Below the pieces are notes generated by a model that had not been told where the DNA came from, did not search any database, and was given only the letters and a program-made list of their open reading frames with translations. A DNA stretch of 64,000 nucleotides, taken from positions 1,426,001 to 1,490,000 of the forward strand of contig NZ_CP003984.1 in NCBI RefSeq assembly GCF_000738435.1, written 5' to 3'. This document shows positions 36,446 through 47,413 of this stretch, one piece after another (the first letter of the stretch is position 1; each line of letters starts with the position of its first letter). Origin of the DNA: Planktomarina temperata RCA23. Lineage in GTDB: Bacteria > Pseudomonadota > Alphaproteobacteria > Rhodobacterales > Rhodobacteraceae. Made by a program: the position numbers and the translations under genes.

Positions 36446-37657
36446 ATGGACGGCTCCAAATTTGACGACGCTTTGACCGGCGAGCAAAAGATTCGCAATT
36501 TCAATATCAACTTCGGTCCACAGCACCCGGCGGCGCATGGTGTGTTGCGTTTGGTGCTGGAATTGGACGGCGAGATTGTCGAGCGCTGCGATCCGCATAT
36601 TGGACTGTTGCACCGTGGCACGGAAAAGCTGATGGAAAGCCGGACCTATCTGCAAAACTTGCCCTATTTTGACCGGCTTGATTATGTGGCGCCAATGAAC
36701 CAGGAGCACGCATGGTGTTTGGCGATTGAAAAACTCACCGGCACTGTAGTGCCGCGCCGCGCCAGCCTGATCCGGGTGCTCTATTGTGAAATTGGCCGCG
36801 TGCTCAACCATTTGCTCAATGTCACGACCCAGGCGATGGATGTGGGGGCGATGACGCCTTTGACCTGGGGATTTGAAGAGCGCGAAAAGCTGATGATCTT
36901 TTATGAGCGGGCCTGCGGTGCGCGTCTCCATGCGGCCTATTTCCGCCCAGGCGGGGTGCATCAAGATCTGCCTGATGCTCTGATCAATGACATCGAAGAA
37001 TGGGCCCAGAGCTTCCCAGCGGTTTTGCAAGACATCGATACGATGTTGACAGAAAATCGGATTTTCAAGCAGCGTAACGCAGATATTGGCGTTGTGACAG
37101 AAGACGACATTCAGAAATATGGTTTTAGTGGCGTTATGGTGCGCGGTTCTGGCTTTGCCTGGGATTTGCGCCGGGCGCAGCCCTATGAATGCTATGACGA
37201 GTTTAAATTCGACATTCCTGTTGGCAAGAATGGAGATTGTTATGATCGCTATTTGTGCCGCATGGAGGAAATGCGTCAATCCGTGTCGATCATCAAACAG
37301 GCCATTGGTAAATTGCGCGAGGAGCCCGGAGATGTCATGGCGCGCGGAAAAATGACCCCGCCAAAACGCGGTGAGATGAAACAGTCGATGGAAGCTTTGA
37401 TCCACCACTTCAAACTTTACACCGAGGGTTTCCATGTTCCCGAGGGCGAAGTCTATGCGGCTGTTGAAGCGCCAAAGGGTGAGTTTGGGGTGTATCTGGT
37501 CGCAGATGGCACGAATAAACCCTATCGCAGCAAGATAAGGGCACCGGGCTTTTTGCACCTGCAAGCGATGGATCACCTGTGCAAAGGGCACCAGCTGGCA
37601 GATGTGGCGGCAATCATTGGCACGATGGATGTGGTCTTTGGAGAGATTGACCGATGA
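36446..37657 (+). CDS. nuoD: NADH-quinone oxidoreductase subunit D
   Basis: The 49-kDa-type subunit (403 aa) forming the quinone pocket with Nuo[23 protein letters not shown] (in part), [30 protein letters not shown] and the C-terminal DVVFGEIDR are hallmarks. A textbook Shine-Dalgarno (AAGGAGGT at 36433-36440) sits before ATG 36446; the longer frame from 36332 belongs to the sulfotransferase overlap and is rejected. The strong site suits a gene that restarts translation after an inserted cistron. A 65-base gap with no feature follows. Confidence 0.97.
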   Translation: MDGSKFDDALTGEQKIRNFNINFGPQHPAAHGVLRLVLELDGEIVERCDPHIGLLHRGTEKLMESRTYLQNLPYFDRLDYVAPMNQEHAWCLAIEKLTGTVVPRRASLIRVLYCEIGRVLNHLLNVTTQAMDVGAMTPLTWGFEEREKLMIFYERACGARLHAAYFRPGGVHQDLPDALINDIEEWAQSFPAVLQDIDTMLTENRIFKQRNADIGVVTEDDIQKYGFSGVMVRGSGFAWDLRRAQPYECYDEFKFDIPVGKNGDCYDRYLCRMEEMRQSVSIIKQAIGKLREEPGDVMARGKMTPPKRGEMKQSMEALIHHFKLYTEGFHVPEGEVYAAVEAPKGEFGVYLVADGTNKPYRSKIRAPGFLHLQAMDHLCKGHQLADVAAIIGTMDVVFGEIDR

Positions 37658-37722
37658 GATGCCACGCCGTTCCTTTTGAAATCTATGTCGCGTCTTTGAA
37701 CGCTTAAATTACAGGGCCTTAC

Positions 37723-38529
37723 ATGCTTCGTCGTCTACACGCAGATCAACCCAGCTCCTTTGCTTTCACGCCTGCCAACCAGGCTTGGGCAGAGGCGCAG
37801 ATGACCAAATTCCCCGAGGGCCGGCAGGCCAGCGCGGTGATCCCATTGCTGTGGCGCGCCCAGGAGCAAGAAGGTTGGCTGACGCGGCCCGCGATTGAGG
37901 CGGTGGCTGATCTTTTGGGCATGGCCTATATTCGGGTTTTAGAGGTTGCGACCTTCTATTTCATGTTCCAGCTTCAGCCCGTTGGCCAGGTGGCGCATTT
38001 CCAAATTTGTGGCACCACCACTTGCATGATTTGCGGTGCAGAAGATCTGGTCTCCGTGTGCAAAGAAAAAATTGCCAGCAAGCCCCATGTTATTTCCGAA
38101 GATGGCAAGTTCAGCTGGGAAGAGGTGGAATGTTTGGGGGCCTGCGCAAATGCGCCGATGGTTCAGATTGGCAAAGATTACTATGAAGATCTCACCGCTG
38201 AGAAATTCGCGGATCTGATTGATCAATTGGCCGCAGGCCAGCTGCCAACCCCCGGTTCGCAATCGGGCCGCTATGCCGCGGAGCCAGCCACGGGGTTGAC
38301 CTCTTTGAAAGACCGTGAGCCGGGCAAGGCGGCGTTTAACGCTTCTGTGCAATTGGCTGTGGACTTGGGGGATACGGTCAAACGGATTGACGGCAGTGAA
38401 GTGCCGCTCCTGACCCCATGGTTGGGCAAGGCTGTAAAACCGAAAGCTGCCCCGAAGGCCAAAGCAAAGGCCGCACCAAAGCCCAAAACCGCCAAGGCGA
38501 AAGCTGCCAAGGCGAAAGAGACAAAGTAA
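37723..38529 (+). CDS. nuoE: NADH-quinone oxidoreductase subunit E with a Lys/Ala-rich tail
   Basis: The 24-kDa-type subunit with the [2Fe-2S] cluster N1a. 268 aa. Residues 30-165 are the thioredoxin-like core, with ligands in [14 protein letters not shown] and [15 protein letters not shown]. After about residue 180 the protein leaves the family core and ends with a 40-residue Lys/Ala/Pro tail ([17 protein letters not shown]). Such tails occur in Rhodobacteraceae NuoE, but their function is unknown. Confidence 0.95.
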   Translation: MLRRLHADQPSSFAFTPANQAWAEAQMTKFPEGRQASAVIPLLWRAQEQEGWLTRPAIEAVADLLGMAYIRVLEVATFYFMFQLQPVGQVAHFQICGTTTCMICGAEDLVSVCKEKIASKPHVISEDGKFSWEEVECLGACANAPMVQIGKDYYEDLTAEKFADLIDQLAAGQLPTPGSQSGRYAAEPATGLTSLKDREPGKAAFNASVQLAVDLGDTVKRIDGSEVPLLTPWLGKAVKPKAAPKAKAKAAPKPKTAKAKAAKAKETK

Positions 38530-38576
38530 CCGATCGCCTCCTGGCAAAGACAATGCGTTGAAAGACCGAACACAAC

Positions 38577-38804
38577 ATGCACAGCGAAAAAGATCATATC
38601 CAAGCCAAGAAAGGCCGGACAGCTAGTCTGGTCATCGCCGGTGCGATACTGATTTGGCTTGCCATGCAATGGGCCGCTGTGCAGCTTGATATTTCCAGCC
38701 GTTACATGCTGTTGCTGGATTTGGCCGTTATGGCTGCGATGGTTTGGTCACTTATTGTCACTTTTCAAATTTGGCGTGCGCGCCGCGATGCAGATAAAGG
38801 CTAA
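38577..38804 (+). CDS. DUF5337-like small membrane protein between nuoE and nuoF
   Basis: A 75-aa protein with a charged N-terminus, two hydrophobic helices ([40 protein letters not shown]) and a basic tail ([10 protein letters not shown]). It matches the DUF5337 family that I associate with Rhodobacteraceae nuo operons. It ends five bases before nuoF and must be co-transcribed. It is a candidate accessory or assembly membrane protein of complex I, by position. Confidence 0.82.
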   Translation: MHSEKDHIQAKKGRTASLVIAGAILIWLAMQWAAVQLDISSRYMLLLDLAVMAAMVWSLIVTFQIWRARRDADKG

Positions 38805-38809
38805 ATGAA

Positions 38810-40105
38810 ATGCTGAAAGATCAAGATCGTATTTTCACCAATCTCTATGGGATGCATGAGCGCACATTGAAAGGCGCCAAAGCGCGGGGCCATTGGGATG
38901 GCACGGCCGCTTTGATCAAAAAGGGCCGTGATTGGATCATTGATGAGATGAAAGCCTCCGGGCTGCGCGGCCGCGGAGGGGCAGGCTTCCCAACGGGGTT
39001 GAAGTGGTCCTTTATGCCAAAAGAAAGCGATGGCCGCCCGTCCTATTTGGTCGTGAATGCCGATGAATCCGAGCCGGGCACCTGCAAGGACCGTGAAATT
39101 ATGCGTCATGATCCGCATACGCTGATTGAAGGCTGCTTGATTGCCTCTTTCGCGATGAATGCCAATGCATGCTATATCTACATTCGCGGCGAGTATATTC
39201 GCGAGCGCGAAGCGCTACAGGCGGCGATTGATGAGGCCTATGACGCTGGGTTGGTTGGCAAGAATGCCGCCAAATCGGGTTGGGATTTCGACATTTACCT
39301 GCACCACGGGGCGGGAGCCTATATTTGCGGTGAAGAAACCGCGCTTTTAGAGAGTCTTGAGGGCAAGAAGGGCATGCCGCGGATGAAACCTCCCTTTCCT
39401 GCAGGGGCGGGGCTTTATGGATGTCCGACCACGGTGAACAATGTGGAATCCATTGCGGTTGTGCCAACGATTTTACGCCGCGGTGGTGCGTGGTTCTCAG
39501 GGTTTGGCCGTCCCAACAATACGGGCACGAAACTTTTTGCAATTTCTGGTCACGTGAATACACCCTGTGTGGTGGAAGAGGCGATGTCGATCTCATTCGA
39601 TGAGCTGATTGATAAGCATTGCGGCGGGATCCGTGGGGGGTGGGACAATCTCAAAGCGGTTATCCCGGGTGGATCTTCCGTGCCGATGTTGCCCGGCTCA
39701 GTCATGCGACAAGATGCGATAATGGATTTTGACTGGCTGCGCGAACAGCGTTCAGGTCTCGGCACAGCGGCCATCATTGTGATGGATCAATCGACGGATG
39801 TGGTCAAAGCTGTTTGGCGTTTGGCAAAGTTCTACAAGCATGAAAGCTGTGGCCAATGCACCCCGTGCCGCGAGGGCACAGGCTGGATGATGCGGGTGAT
39901 GGAGCGGCTGGTGACCGGTGATGCGGGACCAGAGGAAATTGATATGTTGCTGGATGTGACCAAACAAGTCGAAGGCCATACAATTTGTGCCCTTGGGGAT
40001 GCGGCCGCCTGGCCTATTCAGGGGCTCATCCGGCATTTCCGCGACGATATAGAGCAGCGCATCGCCCATAAACGCCGTCCCTTGCGTGGTTTGGCGGCTG
40101 AATAA
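38810..40105 (+). CDS. nuoF: NADH-quinone oxidoreductase subunit F (NADH and FMN site)
   Basis: The NADH-oxidising subunit (431 aa). The FMN/NADH loop is [35 protein letters not shown] is the second nucleotide segment; ligands of [4Fe-4S] cluster N3 are in [15 protein letters not shown] and HTICALGD. Start ATG 38810 lies five bases after the DUF5337 stop. Length and ends are normal for the family. Confidence 0.97.
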   Translation: MLKDQDRIFTNLYGMHERTLKGAKARGHWDGTAALIKKGRDWIIDEMKASGLRGRGGAGFPTGLKWSFMPKESDGRPSYLVVNADESEPGTCKDREIMRHDPHTLIEGCLIASFAMNANACYIYIRGEYIREREALQAAIDEAYDAGLVGKNAAKSGWDFDIYLHHGAGAYICGEETALLESLEGKKGMPRMKPPFPAGAGLYGCPTTVNNVESIAVVPTILRRGGAWFSGFGRPNNTGTKLFAISGHVNTPCVVEEAMSISFDELIDKHCGGIRGGWDNLKAVIPGGSSVPMLPGSVMRQDAIMDFDWLREQRSGLGTAAIIVMDQSTDVVKAVWRLAKFYKHESCGQCTPCREGTGWMMRVMERLVTGDAGPEEIDMLLDVTKQVEGHTICALGDAAAWPIQGLIRHFRDDIEQRIAHKRRPLRGLAAE

Positions 40106-40108
40106 CCG

Positions 40109-40543
40109 ATGACCCTGATCGCTTCATATCCTGCTGACATGCGCATCACGCTGAAGGCCGTTGCCTTTGCGCTGTGCTGTGTGCCGGCGCCGGCTATTGC
40201 CGCGAAGGGTTTGGCGCATGAGGTCGAGATCAACGAAGGGCTGATTGCGATTTCTATGGCCAATGTGGTCCGTGAAACCTGTCCTAGTATCTCTGCACGG
40301 CTGCTGAGGGCTTGGTTTTACATTACATCACTTGAGGCAGAGGCTCGATCGCTCGGCTATTCGCCGCAAGAGGTGAGTGCCTTTGTTAAAGATCCTGTGG
40401 AAAAAAGTCGTGTTCTGAGCATTGCTCAAAAGCGACTTGCAGATCATGGGGTTATCCCTGACCAACCCGCGACCTATTGCACCTTTGGGCTTGCTGAAAT
40501 TCAAGCAGGCTCTGCGATCGGAAAATTGCTGAAAGCGAATTAG
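40109..40543 (+). CDS. DUF5333-like exported protein between nuoF and nuoG
   Basis: A 144-aa protein with a signal peptide whose core is [19 protein letters not shown], cleavage after AIA. The mature part has two cysteines ([15 protein letters not shown]), likely a disulfide. It belongs to the DUF5333 group that I know from Rhodobacteraceae nuo operons. ATG 40109 lies three bases after nuoF; ATG 40139 would give a more usual signal peptide. It ends two bases before nuoG. A periplasmic protein co-made with a cytosol-facing enzyme is unexpected and unexplained. Confidence 0.78.
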   Translation: MTLIASYPADMRITLKAVAFALCCVPAPAIAAKGLAHEVEINEGLIAISMANVVRETCPSISARLLRAWFYITSLEAEARSLGYSPQEVSAFVKDPVEKSRVLSIAQKRLADHGVIPDQPATYCTFGLAEIQAGSAIGKLLKAN

Positions 40544-40545
40544 AT

Positions 40546-42564
40546 ATGTCTGACCTGCGTAAAATCATCATCGACGATCAAGAAATCGAAGTAGACGGCG
40601 CGATGACGTTGATCCAAGCCTGTGAGCAGGTCGGGGTTGAGGTGCCGCGGTTTTGTTATCATGAGCGTCTGACCATCGCTGGCAATTGCCGGATGTGTCT
40701 GGTGGAAGTTGTGGGTGGTCCGCCGAAGCCTGCCGCCTCTTGCGCGATGCAGGTCCGCGATCTGCGCCCCGGCCCAGAAGGGCAATTGCCAGTTGTCAAA
40801 ACCAATTCTCCGATGGTGAAAAAAGCCCGCGAAGGGGTGATGGAATTTTTGCTCATCAACCACCCGCTGGATTGTCCAATCTGTGATCAGGGCGGAGAGT
40901 GCGATCTGCAAGATCAAGCCATGGCCTATGGCGTGGATTTCAGCCGATTCCGTGAGCCCAAAAGGGCGACAGAGGATTTGGACTTGGGACCCTTGGTCGA
41001 GACCCATATGACCCGTTGTATTTCTTGCACCCGCTGCGTGCGCTTCACCTCCGAAGTGGCCGGTCTCACCCAGATGGGCCAAACTGGGCGCGGTGAAGAT
41101 GCTGAAATTACCAGCTATTTGGGGCAAACGCTCGACAGCAATTTGCAGGGCAATATCATTGACCTGTGTCCGGTTGGTGCTTTGGTGTCCAAACCCTATG
41201 CGTTTGCCGCTCGTCCTTGGGAGTTGAGCAAAACCGACTCCATTGATGTGATGGATGCACTTGGCTCCAATATCCGCGTGGACACAAAGGGCCGTGAAGT
41301 GATGCGGTTTTTGCCGCGCAACCATGACGGTGTGAATGAGGAATGGCTGGCCGATAAGTCGCGTTTTGTTTGGGATGGCTTGCGCCGTCAGCGCTTGGAC
41401 CGTCCCTATATTCGAGAGGCGGGCAAACTGCGGCCCGCGACCTGGCCGGAAGCGCTTGGAGCTGCGGCCGCGGCTATGGCTGGCAAAAAGGTGACCGCTT
41501 TGGTTGGCGATCTGGTCTCGACAGAGGCAGCCTATGCGCTTCAGCAGGTCATAGCTGGGCTCGGTGGAAAAATTGAGTGCCGGACAGATGGGGCGCAATT
41601 ACCGATGGGCAATCGGAGCGGCTATGTCGGCACTGCACGCATCGAGGATCTCGAAACTGCGCAGATGATCCAGTTGATTGGCACCAACCCGAAGATGGAA
41701 GCGCCGGTTCTGAATGCCCGTATCCGCAAGGCTTGGAGCCGTGGCGCCACAATTGGTTTGATTGGTGAGCCAGTCGATCTGACCTATGACTATGTGCATG
41801 TTGGCACGGGGCGTGCGGATCTGCAGGCCTTGCTTAAGAAAGATTATAAAGCTGTTCTGGAGCAGCCCTCCGTGGTGGTTCTGGGGCAGGCGGCTTTGCA
41901 AGCCGAGGATGGCGCGGCGGTTCTGGCGGCCACGATGGAGCTTTGCGAAAAAACTGACAGCAAATTGCTGATCCTGCACACAGCAGCGGCACGCGTTGGT
42001 GCGATGGATTTGGGATGCACCACCGAAGGGGGTCTTGCCGCCGCCGTTGAAGGCGCTGAGGTCATCTATAATCTGGGGGAGGATGAAATGGACATCGCGC
42101 CCGGGGCCTTTGTGATTTATCAAGGCAGTCATGGCGATAGAGGGGCGCATCGGGCCGATGTGATCCTGCCGGGCGCGGCCTACACGGAAGAAAATGGTAT
42201 TTTTGTCAACACTGAAGGGCGGCCACAATTGGCGCAGCGCGCTGGCTTTGCACCGGGTGAAGCCAAGGAAAACTGGGCCATTCTGCGGGCGCTTTCTGCT
42301 GAATTGGGCGCGACCTTGCCCTTTGATACTTTGGCACAGCTGCGCAATGACATGATTGCAGCGGTCCCCCATTTGGCGGTGATTGATGGGGTGCCAGAAA
42401 ATGAATGGCAGGCGGTGTCGGGCGGAAAAATGGGCAAGGGTGCGTTTGGACAGGCGATAAGCGATTATTACCTCAGCAATCCGATCGCCCGGGCCAGTGC
42501 CTTGATGGCGGAACTATCTGCCAATGCCAAAGCGCGCAATTCTGCGTCTCTTGCGGCGGAATAA
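40546..42564 (+). CDS. nuoG: NADH-quinone oxidoreductase subunit G
   Basis: The 75-kDa-type subunit (672 aa) that carries several Fe-S clusters. N1b ligands lie in [21 protein letters not shown] (in part), N5 in [19 protein letters not shown] with its His ligand, and N4 in [16 protein letters not shown] with LCPVGAL. The C-terminal half is the molybdopterin-oxidoreductase-like domain without its cofactor. It starts two bases after the DUF5333 gene. Confidence 0.96.
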   Translation: MSDLRKIIIDDQEIEVDGAMTLIQACEQVGVEVPRFCYHERLTIAGNCRMCLVEVVGGPPKPAASCAMQVRDLRPGPEGQLPVVKTNSPMVKKAREGVMEFLLINHPLDCPICDQGGECDLQDQAMAYGVDFSRFREPKRATEDLDLGPLVETHMTRCISCTRCVRFTSEVAGLTQMGQTGRGEDAEITSYLGQTLDSNLQGNIIDLCPVGALVSKPYAFAARPWELSKTDSIDVMDALGSNIRVDTKGREVMRFLPRNHDGVNEEWLADKSRFVWDGLRRQRLDRPYIREAGKLRPATWPEALGAAAAAMAGKKVTALVGDLVSTEAAYALQQVIAGLGGKIECRTDGAQLPMGNRSGYVGTARIEDLETAQMIQLIGTNPKMEAPVLNARIRKAWSRGATIGLIGEPVDLTYDYVHVGTGRADLQALLKKDYKAVLEQPSVVVLGQAALQAEDGAAVLAATMELCEKTDSKLLILHTAAARVGAMDLGCTTEGGLAAAVEGAEVIYNLGEDEMDIAPGAFVIYQGSHGDRGAHRADVILPGAAYTEENGIFVNTEGRPQLAQRAGFAPGEAKENWAILRALSAELGATLPFDTLAQLRNDMIAAVPHLAVIDGVPENEWQAVSGGKMGKGAFGQAISDYYLSNPIARASALMAELSANAKARNSASLAAE

Positions 42565-42568
42565 TTTG

Positions 42569-42826
42569 ATGGGTTTGGCTTTGATGGATCGTTTGGACAG
42601 CTGTCGCGCACCGGAGTTTGGCGGGACTTTGCAAGGTCACGGGCGCTGCAGCGGGATTGCGGCGTACAGAGCGGTGATTTCATCGAAAAACCATGCAGCG
42701 AAGGCTGGTATTTTTACCCAAGATACGGTTTACAGCCCAACATATGACCCGGCTGACATCTCGGCCGATATTCAGGCGAAAATCAGCACAGCTGAACGCA
42801 AGGAACGAGGGATACCAAAGGTATGA
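42569..42826 (+). CDS. Small unknown protein between nuoG and nuoH
   Basis: An 85-aa product ([19 protein letters not shown] to [11 protein letters not shown]), mostly polar, with two or three Cys, and no membrane segment or signal I can see. Its stop overlaps the nuoH start by four bases (ATGA), and it starts four bases after nuoG. Both facts support a real gene rather than a chance frame. I recognise no family. The frame is open to 42524, but that would overlap nuoG. Confidence 0.6.
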   Translation: MGLALMDRLDSCRAPEFGGTLQGHGRCSGIAAYRAVISSKNHAAKAGIFTQDTVYSPTYDPADISADIQAKISTAERKERGIPKV

Positions 42827-43860
42827 ACGAATTCTTTTCCACAAACCTCGGGGTCGCAGTGATCCTTTTGGGCCAAACCCTTGCGGTGGTTGGTTTTGTG
42901 ATGATCAGCTTGCTGTTTTTGGTCTATGGCGACCGGAAAATTTGGGCTGCGGTTCAGATGCGGCGTGGGCCAAATGTGGTGGGTTTTTTTGGCCTGCTGC
43001 AGACCGTGGCCGATGCCTTGAAATATGTGGTTAAGGAAATTGTGATTCCTGCGGGCGCAGATCGTCCTGTCTTTATATTGGCGCCGCTTGTGTCCTTTGT
43101 TTTGGCGATGTTGGCTTGGGCCGTTATCCCCTTCAACGCGACCTGGGTTTTGGCCGATATCAACGTGGCCTTGCTCTTTGTTTTCGCAGTGTCTTCGCTC
43201 GAAGTTTATGGGGTGATTATGGGCGGTTGGGCCTCCAACTCGAAATATCCCTTTCTCGGCTCCCTGCGCTCTGCAGCGCAGATGATTTCCTATGAAGTCT
43301 CGATGGGGTTGATCATCATTGGAGTGATTATTTCGACCGGATCGATGAATTTTGGCGCAATTGTTGCAGCGCAAAATGGCGATTTGGGCTTTTTCAATTG
43401 GTATTTCATCCCGCATTTCCCCATGGTGTTTTTGTTTTTCATCAGCGCCTTGGCAGAAACCAATCGCCCGCCCTTCGATTTGCCTGAGGCAGAGTCGGAG
43501 CTTGTGGCGGGGTATCAGGTTGAATATTCGTCAACGCCTTTTTTGCTCTTCATGGCCGGTGAATATATCGCGATATTCTTGATGTGTGCTTTGATCACCC
43601 TGTTGTTCTTCGGGGGGTGGGCCTCGCCTGTGCCTTTCATTGCCGATGGTCCGGTCTGGATGGTCGGGAAAATGGCAATCTTCTTTTTCCTGATTGCCAT
43701 GGTCAAAGCCTTGGTACCGCGGTATCGCTACGATCAGCTGATGCGTTTGGGCTGGAAAGTATTTCTGCCCTTCTCCTTGGTCTGGGTGGTCTTTGTGGCC
43801 TTTGCAGCGAAATTCGGTTGGTTCTGGGGCGTCTATGCCCGCTGGACAGTGGGAGGCTAA
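42823..43860 (+). CDS. nuoH: NADH-quinone oxidoreductase subunit H
   Basis: A membrane subunit (345 aa, eight or so helices) that forms the quinone channel with NuoB and NuoD. Signatures: [64 protein letters not shown]-type loop (in pieces) and [13 protein letters not shown]. It is translationally coupled to the small upstream gene. Confidence 0.97.
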   Translation: MNEFFSTNLGVAVILLGQTLAVVGFVMISLLFLVYGDRKIWAAVQMRRGPNVVGFFGLLQTVADALKYVVKEIVIPAGADRPVFILAPLVSFVLAMLAWAVIPFNATWVLADINVALLFVFAVSSLEVYGVIMGGWASNSKYPFLGSLRSAAQMISYEVSMGLIIIGVIISTGSMNFGAIVAAQNGDLGFFNWYFIPHFPMVFLFFISALAETNRPPFDLPEAESELVAGYQVEYSSTPFLLFMAGEYIAIFLMCALITLLFFGGWASPVPFIADGPVWMVGKMAIFFFLIAMVKALVPRYRYDQLMRLGWKVFLPFSLVWVVFVAFAAKFGWFWGVYARWTVGG

Positions 43861-43864
43861 ACCA

Positions 43865-44359
43865 ATGGCAAATATTGATTATACACGTCGGGTCAAATAT
43901 TTCTTACTGCAAGATTTTTGGGCTGCGTTCAAATTGGGTATGAAATATTTTTTCCGGCCTAAGGCGACTTTGAACTACCCGCATGAAAAAGGACCCTTGA
44001 GCCCAAGGTTCCGCGGTGAACATGCTTTGCGCCGCTACCCGAATGGGGAAGAACGCTGTATTGCCTGTAAGCTTTGCGAAGCGATTTGCCCGGCGCAGGC
44101 CATCACCATTGACGCCGAGCCGCGCGATGACGGCAGCCGCCGCACCACCCGTTATGATATCGATATGACCAAATGCATCTACTGTGGCTTTTGCCAAGAG
44201 GCCTGCCCGGTGGATGCGATTGTTGAAGGGCCGAATTTCGAATTTTCAACTGAGACGCGTGAAGAGTTATTTTACGACAAATCCAAACTGCTAGAAAATG
44301 GCGACCGTTGGGAAGCTGAGATTGCCCGCAATCTCGAACTCGACGCGCCATATCGCTAA
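43865..44359 (+). CDS. nuoI: NADH-quinone oxidoreductase subunit I
   Basis: A 164-aa ferredoxin-like subunit with two [4Fe-4S] clusters (N6a, N6b): [15 protein letters not shown] and [15 protein letters not shown]. The frame is open upstream into nuoH, but [13 protein letters not shown] at ATG 43865 is the family-type start and lies four bases after nuoH. Confidence 0.97.
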   Translation: MANIDYTRRVKYFLLQDFWAAFKLGMKYFFRPKATLNYPHEKGPLSPRFRGEHALRRYPNGEERCIACKLCEAICPAQAITIDAEPRDDGSRRTTRYDIDMTKCIYCGFCQEACPVDAIVEGPNFEFSTETREELFYDKSKLLENGDRWEAEIARNLELDAPYR

Positions 44360-44381
44360 GCGGCCAAGGGAAGGAATTACG

Positions 44382-44987
44382 ATGGGTATCGCGGAACTCG
44401 CGTTTTACGCATTTTCAATGTCCACTTTGATCGGGGGCATTTTCACAGTCGTGGCGCGCAACCCGGTGCATTCGGTTTTGTGGCTGATTTTGGCTTTTCT
44501 CTCGGCGGCGGGCCTTTTTGTCCTGTTGGGTGCCGAGTTTGTGGCCATGCTGCTGATCATCGTCTATGTCGGCGCCGTGGCGGTCTTATTCCTCTTTGTT
44601 GTGATGATGCTTGATGTGGATTTTGCTGAACTGAAAGCAGAGATGGCAAAATATCTGCCTCTTGGGTTGGTGATTGGCGTGATTGTCCTCATGCAGTTGA
44701 TGTTCGCCTTCGGGGTTTGGGACTATTCGGCCGGATACGAGGGACGCTTGGCCGCTGAATTCGGCGCCGGCACCAACACCGGCGAGCTGGGTGCCATTCT
44801 TTATGATGACTATATTTTAATTTTCCAACTGGCCGGCTTGGTGCTCTTGGTGGCCATGATTGGGGCGATTGTGCTCACTCTGCGCCACCGGGTGGACGTC
44901 AAGCGTCAGGACGTGATTGCGCAGATGATGCGTGATCCAGCCAAAGCTATGGAATTGAAAGATGTAAAACCGGGGCAGGGACTATGA
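44382..44987 (+). CDS. nuoJ: NADH-quinone oxidoreductase subunit J
   Basis: A 201-aa membrane subunit with five helices. [22 protein letters not shown] and [20 protein letters not shown] contain the family pi-bulge helix. The C-terminal hydrophilic tail ends VKPGQGL. ATG 44382 follows GGAAGGAA; the open frame upstream is in nuoI and is not used. It overlaps nuoK by four bases. Confidence 0.96.
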   Translation: MGIAELAFYAFSMSTLIGGIFTVVARNPVHSVLWLILAFLSAAGLFVLLGAEFVAMLLIIVYVGAVAVLFLFVVMMLDVDFAELKAEMAKYLPLGLVIGVIVLMQLMFAFGVWDYSAGYEGRLAAEFGAGTNTGELGAILYDDYILIFQLAGLVLLVAMIGAIVLTLRHRVDVKRQDVIAQMMRDPAKAMELKDVKPGQGL

Positions 44988-45289
44988 TCGGACTTGAACA
45001 TTATCTGGCCGTTGCGGCGGCCCTGTTTGTGATTGGCATCTTTGGACTGTTTCTGAATCGCAAAAATATCATTATTTTGTTGATGAGTATCGAATTGATG
45101 CTGCTGAGCGTGAATATCAACTTCGTCGCCTTTTCGGCCTTTCTTGGCGACTATGTTGGGCAGATTTTCACGCTCTTTGTATTGACCGTGGCAGCGGCCG
45201 AAGCTGCAATCGGCTTGGCGATTTTGGTGTGTTTCTTCCGTAACAAAGGCTCGATTGACGTTGAAGACGTCAACGTAATGAAAGGGTAA
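44984..45289 (+). CDS. nuoK: NADH-quinone oxidoreductase subunit K
   Basis: A 101-aa membrane subunit with three helices and the conserved glutamates of the proton path ([19 protein letters not shown] and [14 protein letters not shown]). It overlaps nuoJ by four bases and ends six bases before nuoL. Confidence 0.97.
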   Translation: MIGLEHYLAVAAALFVIGIFGLFLNRKNIIILLMSIELMLLSVNINFVAFSAFLGDYVGQIFTLFVLTVAAAEAAIGLAILVCFFRNKGSIDVEDVNVMKG

Positions 45290-45295
45290 GGCGTT

Positions 45296-47413
45296 ATGGA
45301 AACTATACTCCTTTTTGCCCCATTGGTGGGGGCTCTGATTGCAGGCTTCGGTCACGGGGTTATTGGCGATAAGGCGGCGCAGGTCTTGACCACCGCGCTG
45401 TTGTTTCTCTCGGCGCTTTTGTCTTGGGTGCTGTTTCTCAGCTTTGATGGGCAGACCGAAAGTATCCATATTCTGCGCTGGATTGAGAGCGGCACCTTGT
45501 CGACCGATTGGGCCATTCGCATGGACCGGCTGACGACGATTATGTTGATTGTGATCACCACCGTCTCGGCCTTGGTGCATCTTTATTCCATGGGCTATAT
45601 GGCCCATGATGATCATTTCCGGGACGGTGAAAGCTATCGTCCAAGGTTCTTTGCCTATCTATCGTTTTTCACATTTGCCATGTTGATGCTGGTGACCTCT
45701 GACAACCTGTTGCAGCTGTTCTTTGGCTGGGAAGGGGTGGGCGTGGCCTCTTATTTGCTGATTGGGTTCTACATCCGCAAACAAAGCGCAGGGGCGGCGG
45801 CAATCAAAGCCTTTGTGGTTAACCGGGTTGGCGATTTCGGATTTTTGCTGGGTATCTTTGGCCTGTATCTCGTAGCCGATAGCATCAAGTTTGAGGATAT
45901 CTTTTTGATCGGTCCACAACTGGCCACGATGGAGTTGCACTTTCTTTGGCGCGATTGGAATGCGGCGAATTTGATTGCCTTCTTGCTGTTCGTCGGCGCG
46001 ATGGGCAAATCGGCGCAGTTGATCTTGCACACTTGGTTGCCGGACGCGATGGAAGGCCCGACCCCTGTGTCCGCCTTGATCCATGCAGCCACTATGGTCA
46101 CTGCGGGTGTCTTTTTGGTGTGCCGCATGTCTCCGATTATGGAATTTGCACCTGATACGATGAATTTCATCGTCTTCCTGGGCGCTTCGACGGCCTTCTT
46201 TGCGGCGACCGTTGGACTTGTGCAAAATGACATTAAACGGGTGATTGCTTATTCAACCTGCTCGCAGCTGGGATATATGTTCGTGGCGGCCGGGCTTGGG
46301 GTCTATTCCGTGGCAATGTTCCATCTTTTGACCCACGCCTTCTTTAAGGCGATGCTATTTTTGGGTGCAGGCTCGGTTATTCACGGGATGCATCACGAGC
46401 AAGATATGCGCAATTACGGCGGTTTGCGCAAAAAACTGCCCTATACTTTCTGGGCTATGATGATCGGCACGCTGGCGATTACGGGTGTTGGTATCCCCCT
46501 CACGCACTACGGCTTTGCCGGCTTCCTGTCGAAGGATGCGGTGATTGAGAGTGCCTATGCGGGGACAATGGGAGGTTATGCCTTCTGGATGTTGGTTATC
46601 GCGGCGATGTTCACCAGTTTTTACAGCTGGCGCTTGATGTTCTTGACCTTCTTCGGCGCGGCGCGGGGCGACAAACACACCCATGAGCACGCCCATGAAA
46701 GCCCAAAGGTCATGCTGGTGCCGCTTGCGGTGCTGGCGGTTGGAGCGATTTTCTCAGGCATGGTCTTTTACAAGCCGTTTTTTGGGGACCACCATAAAGT
46801 GGAAGTTTTCTTTGGCATTGTTGAGGCAAATGCTGGCCATGATGAGGATCATGCTCAGGGTGGATCTAACCTGATTGCGCCCGCCCATGCCGCCACAGCC
46901 AGCGCAGAGACCGATGATGCGGCCGGTCATGGCGCAGGGGATGATGGCGCTGAGGACAAGCCGGGTCGGGGGGCGATCTATATGGCGCCCAGTAACACTG
47001 TGCTGGACGATGCGCATCACGTCCATTGGTTGGTCAAATTGTCCCCATTTATCGCTATGGTCCTGGGCTTTGCAGGGGCTTGGGCATTTTACATGACCAA
47101 GCTGGACCTGCCGCGTCGGGTGGCTGAGAGCAATCCGGTGCTCTATCGCTTCCTACTGAATAAATGGTATTTTGATGAAATCTACGATGTGATCTTCCTG
47201 CGCCCGGCGCAATGGCTGGGGCGGACCCTTTGGAAGGTTGGAGATGGAAAAATCATTGATGGTGGCATCAACGGTCTGGCCATGGGGATCATCCCCTTCT
47301 TCACCAAATGGGCCGGCCGCATGCAGTCGGGTTATATCTTCACCTATGCTTTTGGCATGGTGATCGGAATCGCAGCCTTGGTCACCTGGGTGACCATCGC
47401 GGGAGGTAAATAA
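45296..47413 (+). CDS. nuoL: NADH-quinone oxidoreductase subunit L (antiporter-like), with a His/Asp-rich loop
   Basis: The largest antiporter-like subunit (705 aa). [40 protein letters not shown]-type segment (in pieces) and the long lateral helix at the C-terminus are typical. A hydrophilic stretch at about residues 459-560 has runs rich in His and Asp/Glu ([38 protein letters not shown]), longer than in E. coli. Such loops may bind metal ions or be neutral expansions. It shares one base with nuoM. Confidence 0.96.
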   Translation: METILLFAPLVGALIAGFGHGVIGDKAAQVLTTALLFLSALLSWVLFLSFDGQTESIHILRWIESGTLSTDWAIRMDRLTTIMLIVITTVSALVHLYSMGYMAHDDHFRDGESYRPRFFAYLSFFTFAMLMLVTSDNLLQLFFGWEGVGVASYLLIGFYIRKQSAGAAAIKAFVVNRVGDFGFLLGIFGLYLVADSIKFEDIFLIGPQLATMELHFLWRDWNAANLIAFLLFVGAMGKSAQLILHTWLPDAMEGPTPVSALIHAATMVTAGVFLVCRMSPIMEFAPDTMNFIVFLGASTAFFAATVGLVQNDIKRVIAYSTCSQLGYMFVAAGLGVYSVAMFHLLTHAFFKAMLFLGAGSVIHGMHHEQDMRNYGGLRKKLPYTFWAMMIGTLAITGVGIPLTHYGFAGFLSKDAVIESAYAGTMGGYAFWMLVIAAMFTSFYSWRLMFLTFFGAARGDKHTHEHAHESPKVMLVPLAVLAVGAIFSGMVFYKPFFGDHHKVEVFFGIVEANAGHDEDHAQGGSNLIAPAHAATASAETDDAAGHGAGDDGAEDKPGRGAIYMAPSNTVLDDAHHVHWLVKLSPFIAMVLGFAGAWAFYMTKLDLPRRVAESNPVLYRFLLNKWYFDEIYDVIFLRPAQWLGRTLWKVGDGKIIDGGINGLAMGIIPFFTKWAGRMQSGYIFTYAFGMVIGIAALVTWVTIAGGK

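Noticed and set aside
36245-37591. A 448-residue open frame on the minus strand over nuoD
   Set aside because: It is an antisense shadow of nuoD: composition rich in His, Gln, Arg and Ile as expected from reversed codons, no ribosome site, no recognisable domain, and nuoD is certain.
40540-41598. A 352-residue minus-strand frame within nuoG
   Set aside because: Antisense to a conserved Fe-S subunit; the reversed cysteine motifs explain its odd composition.
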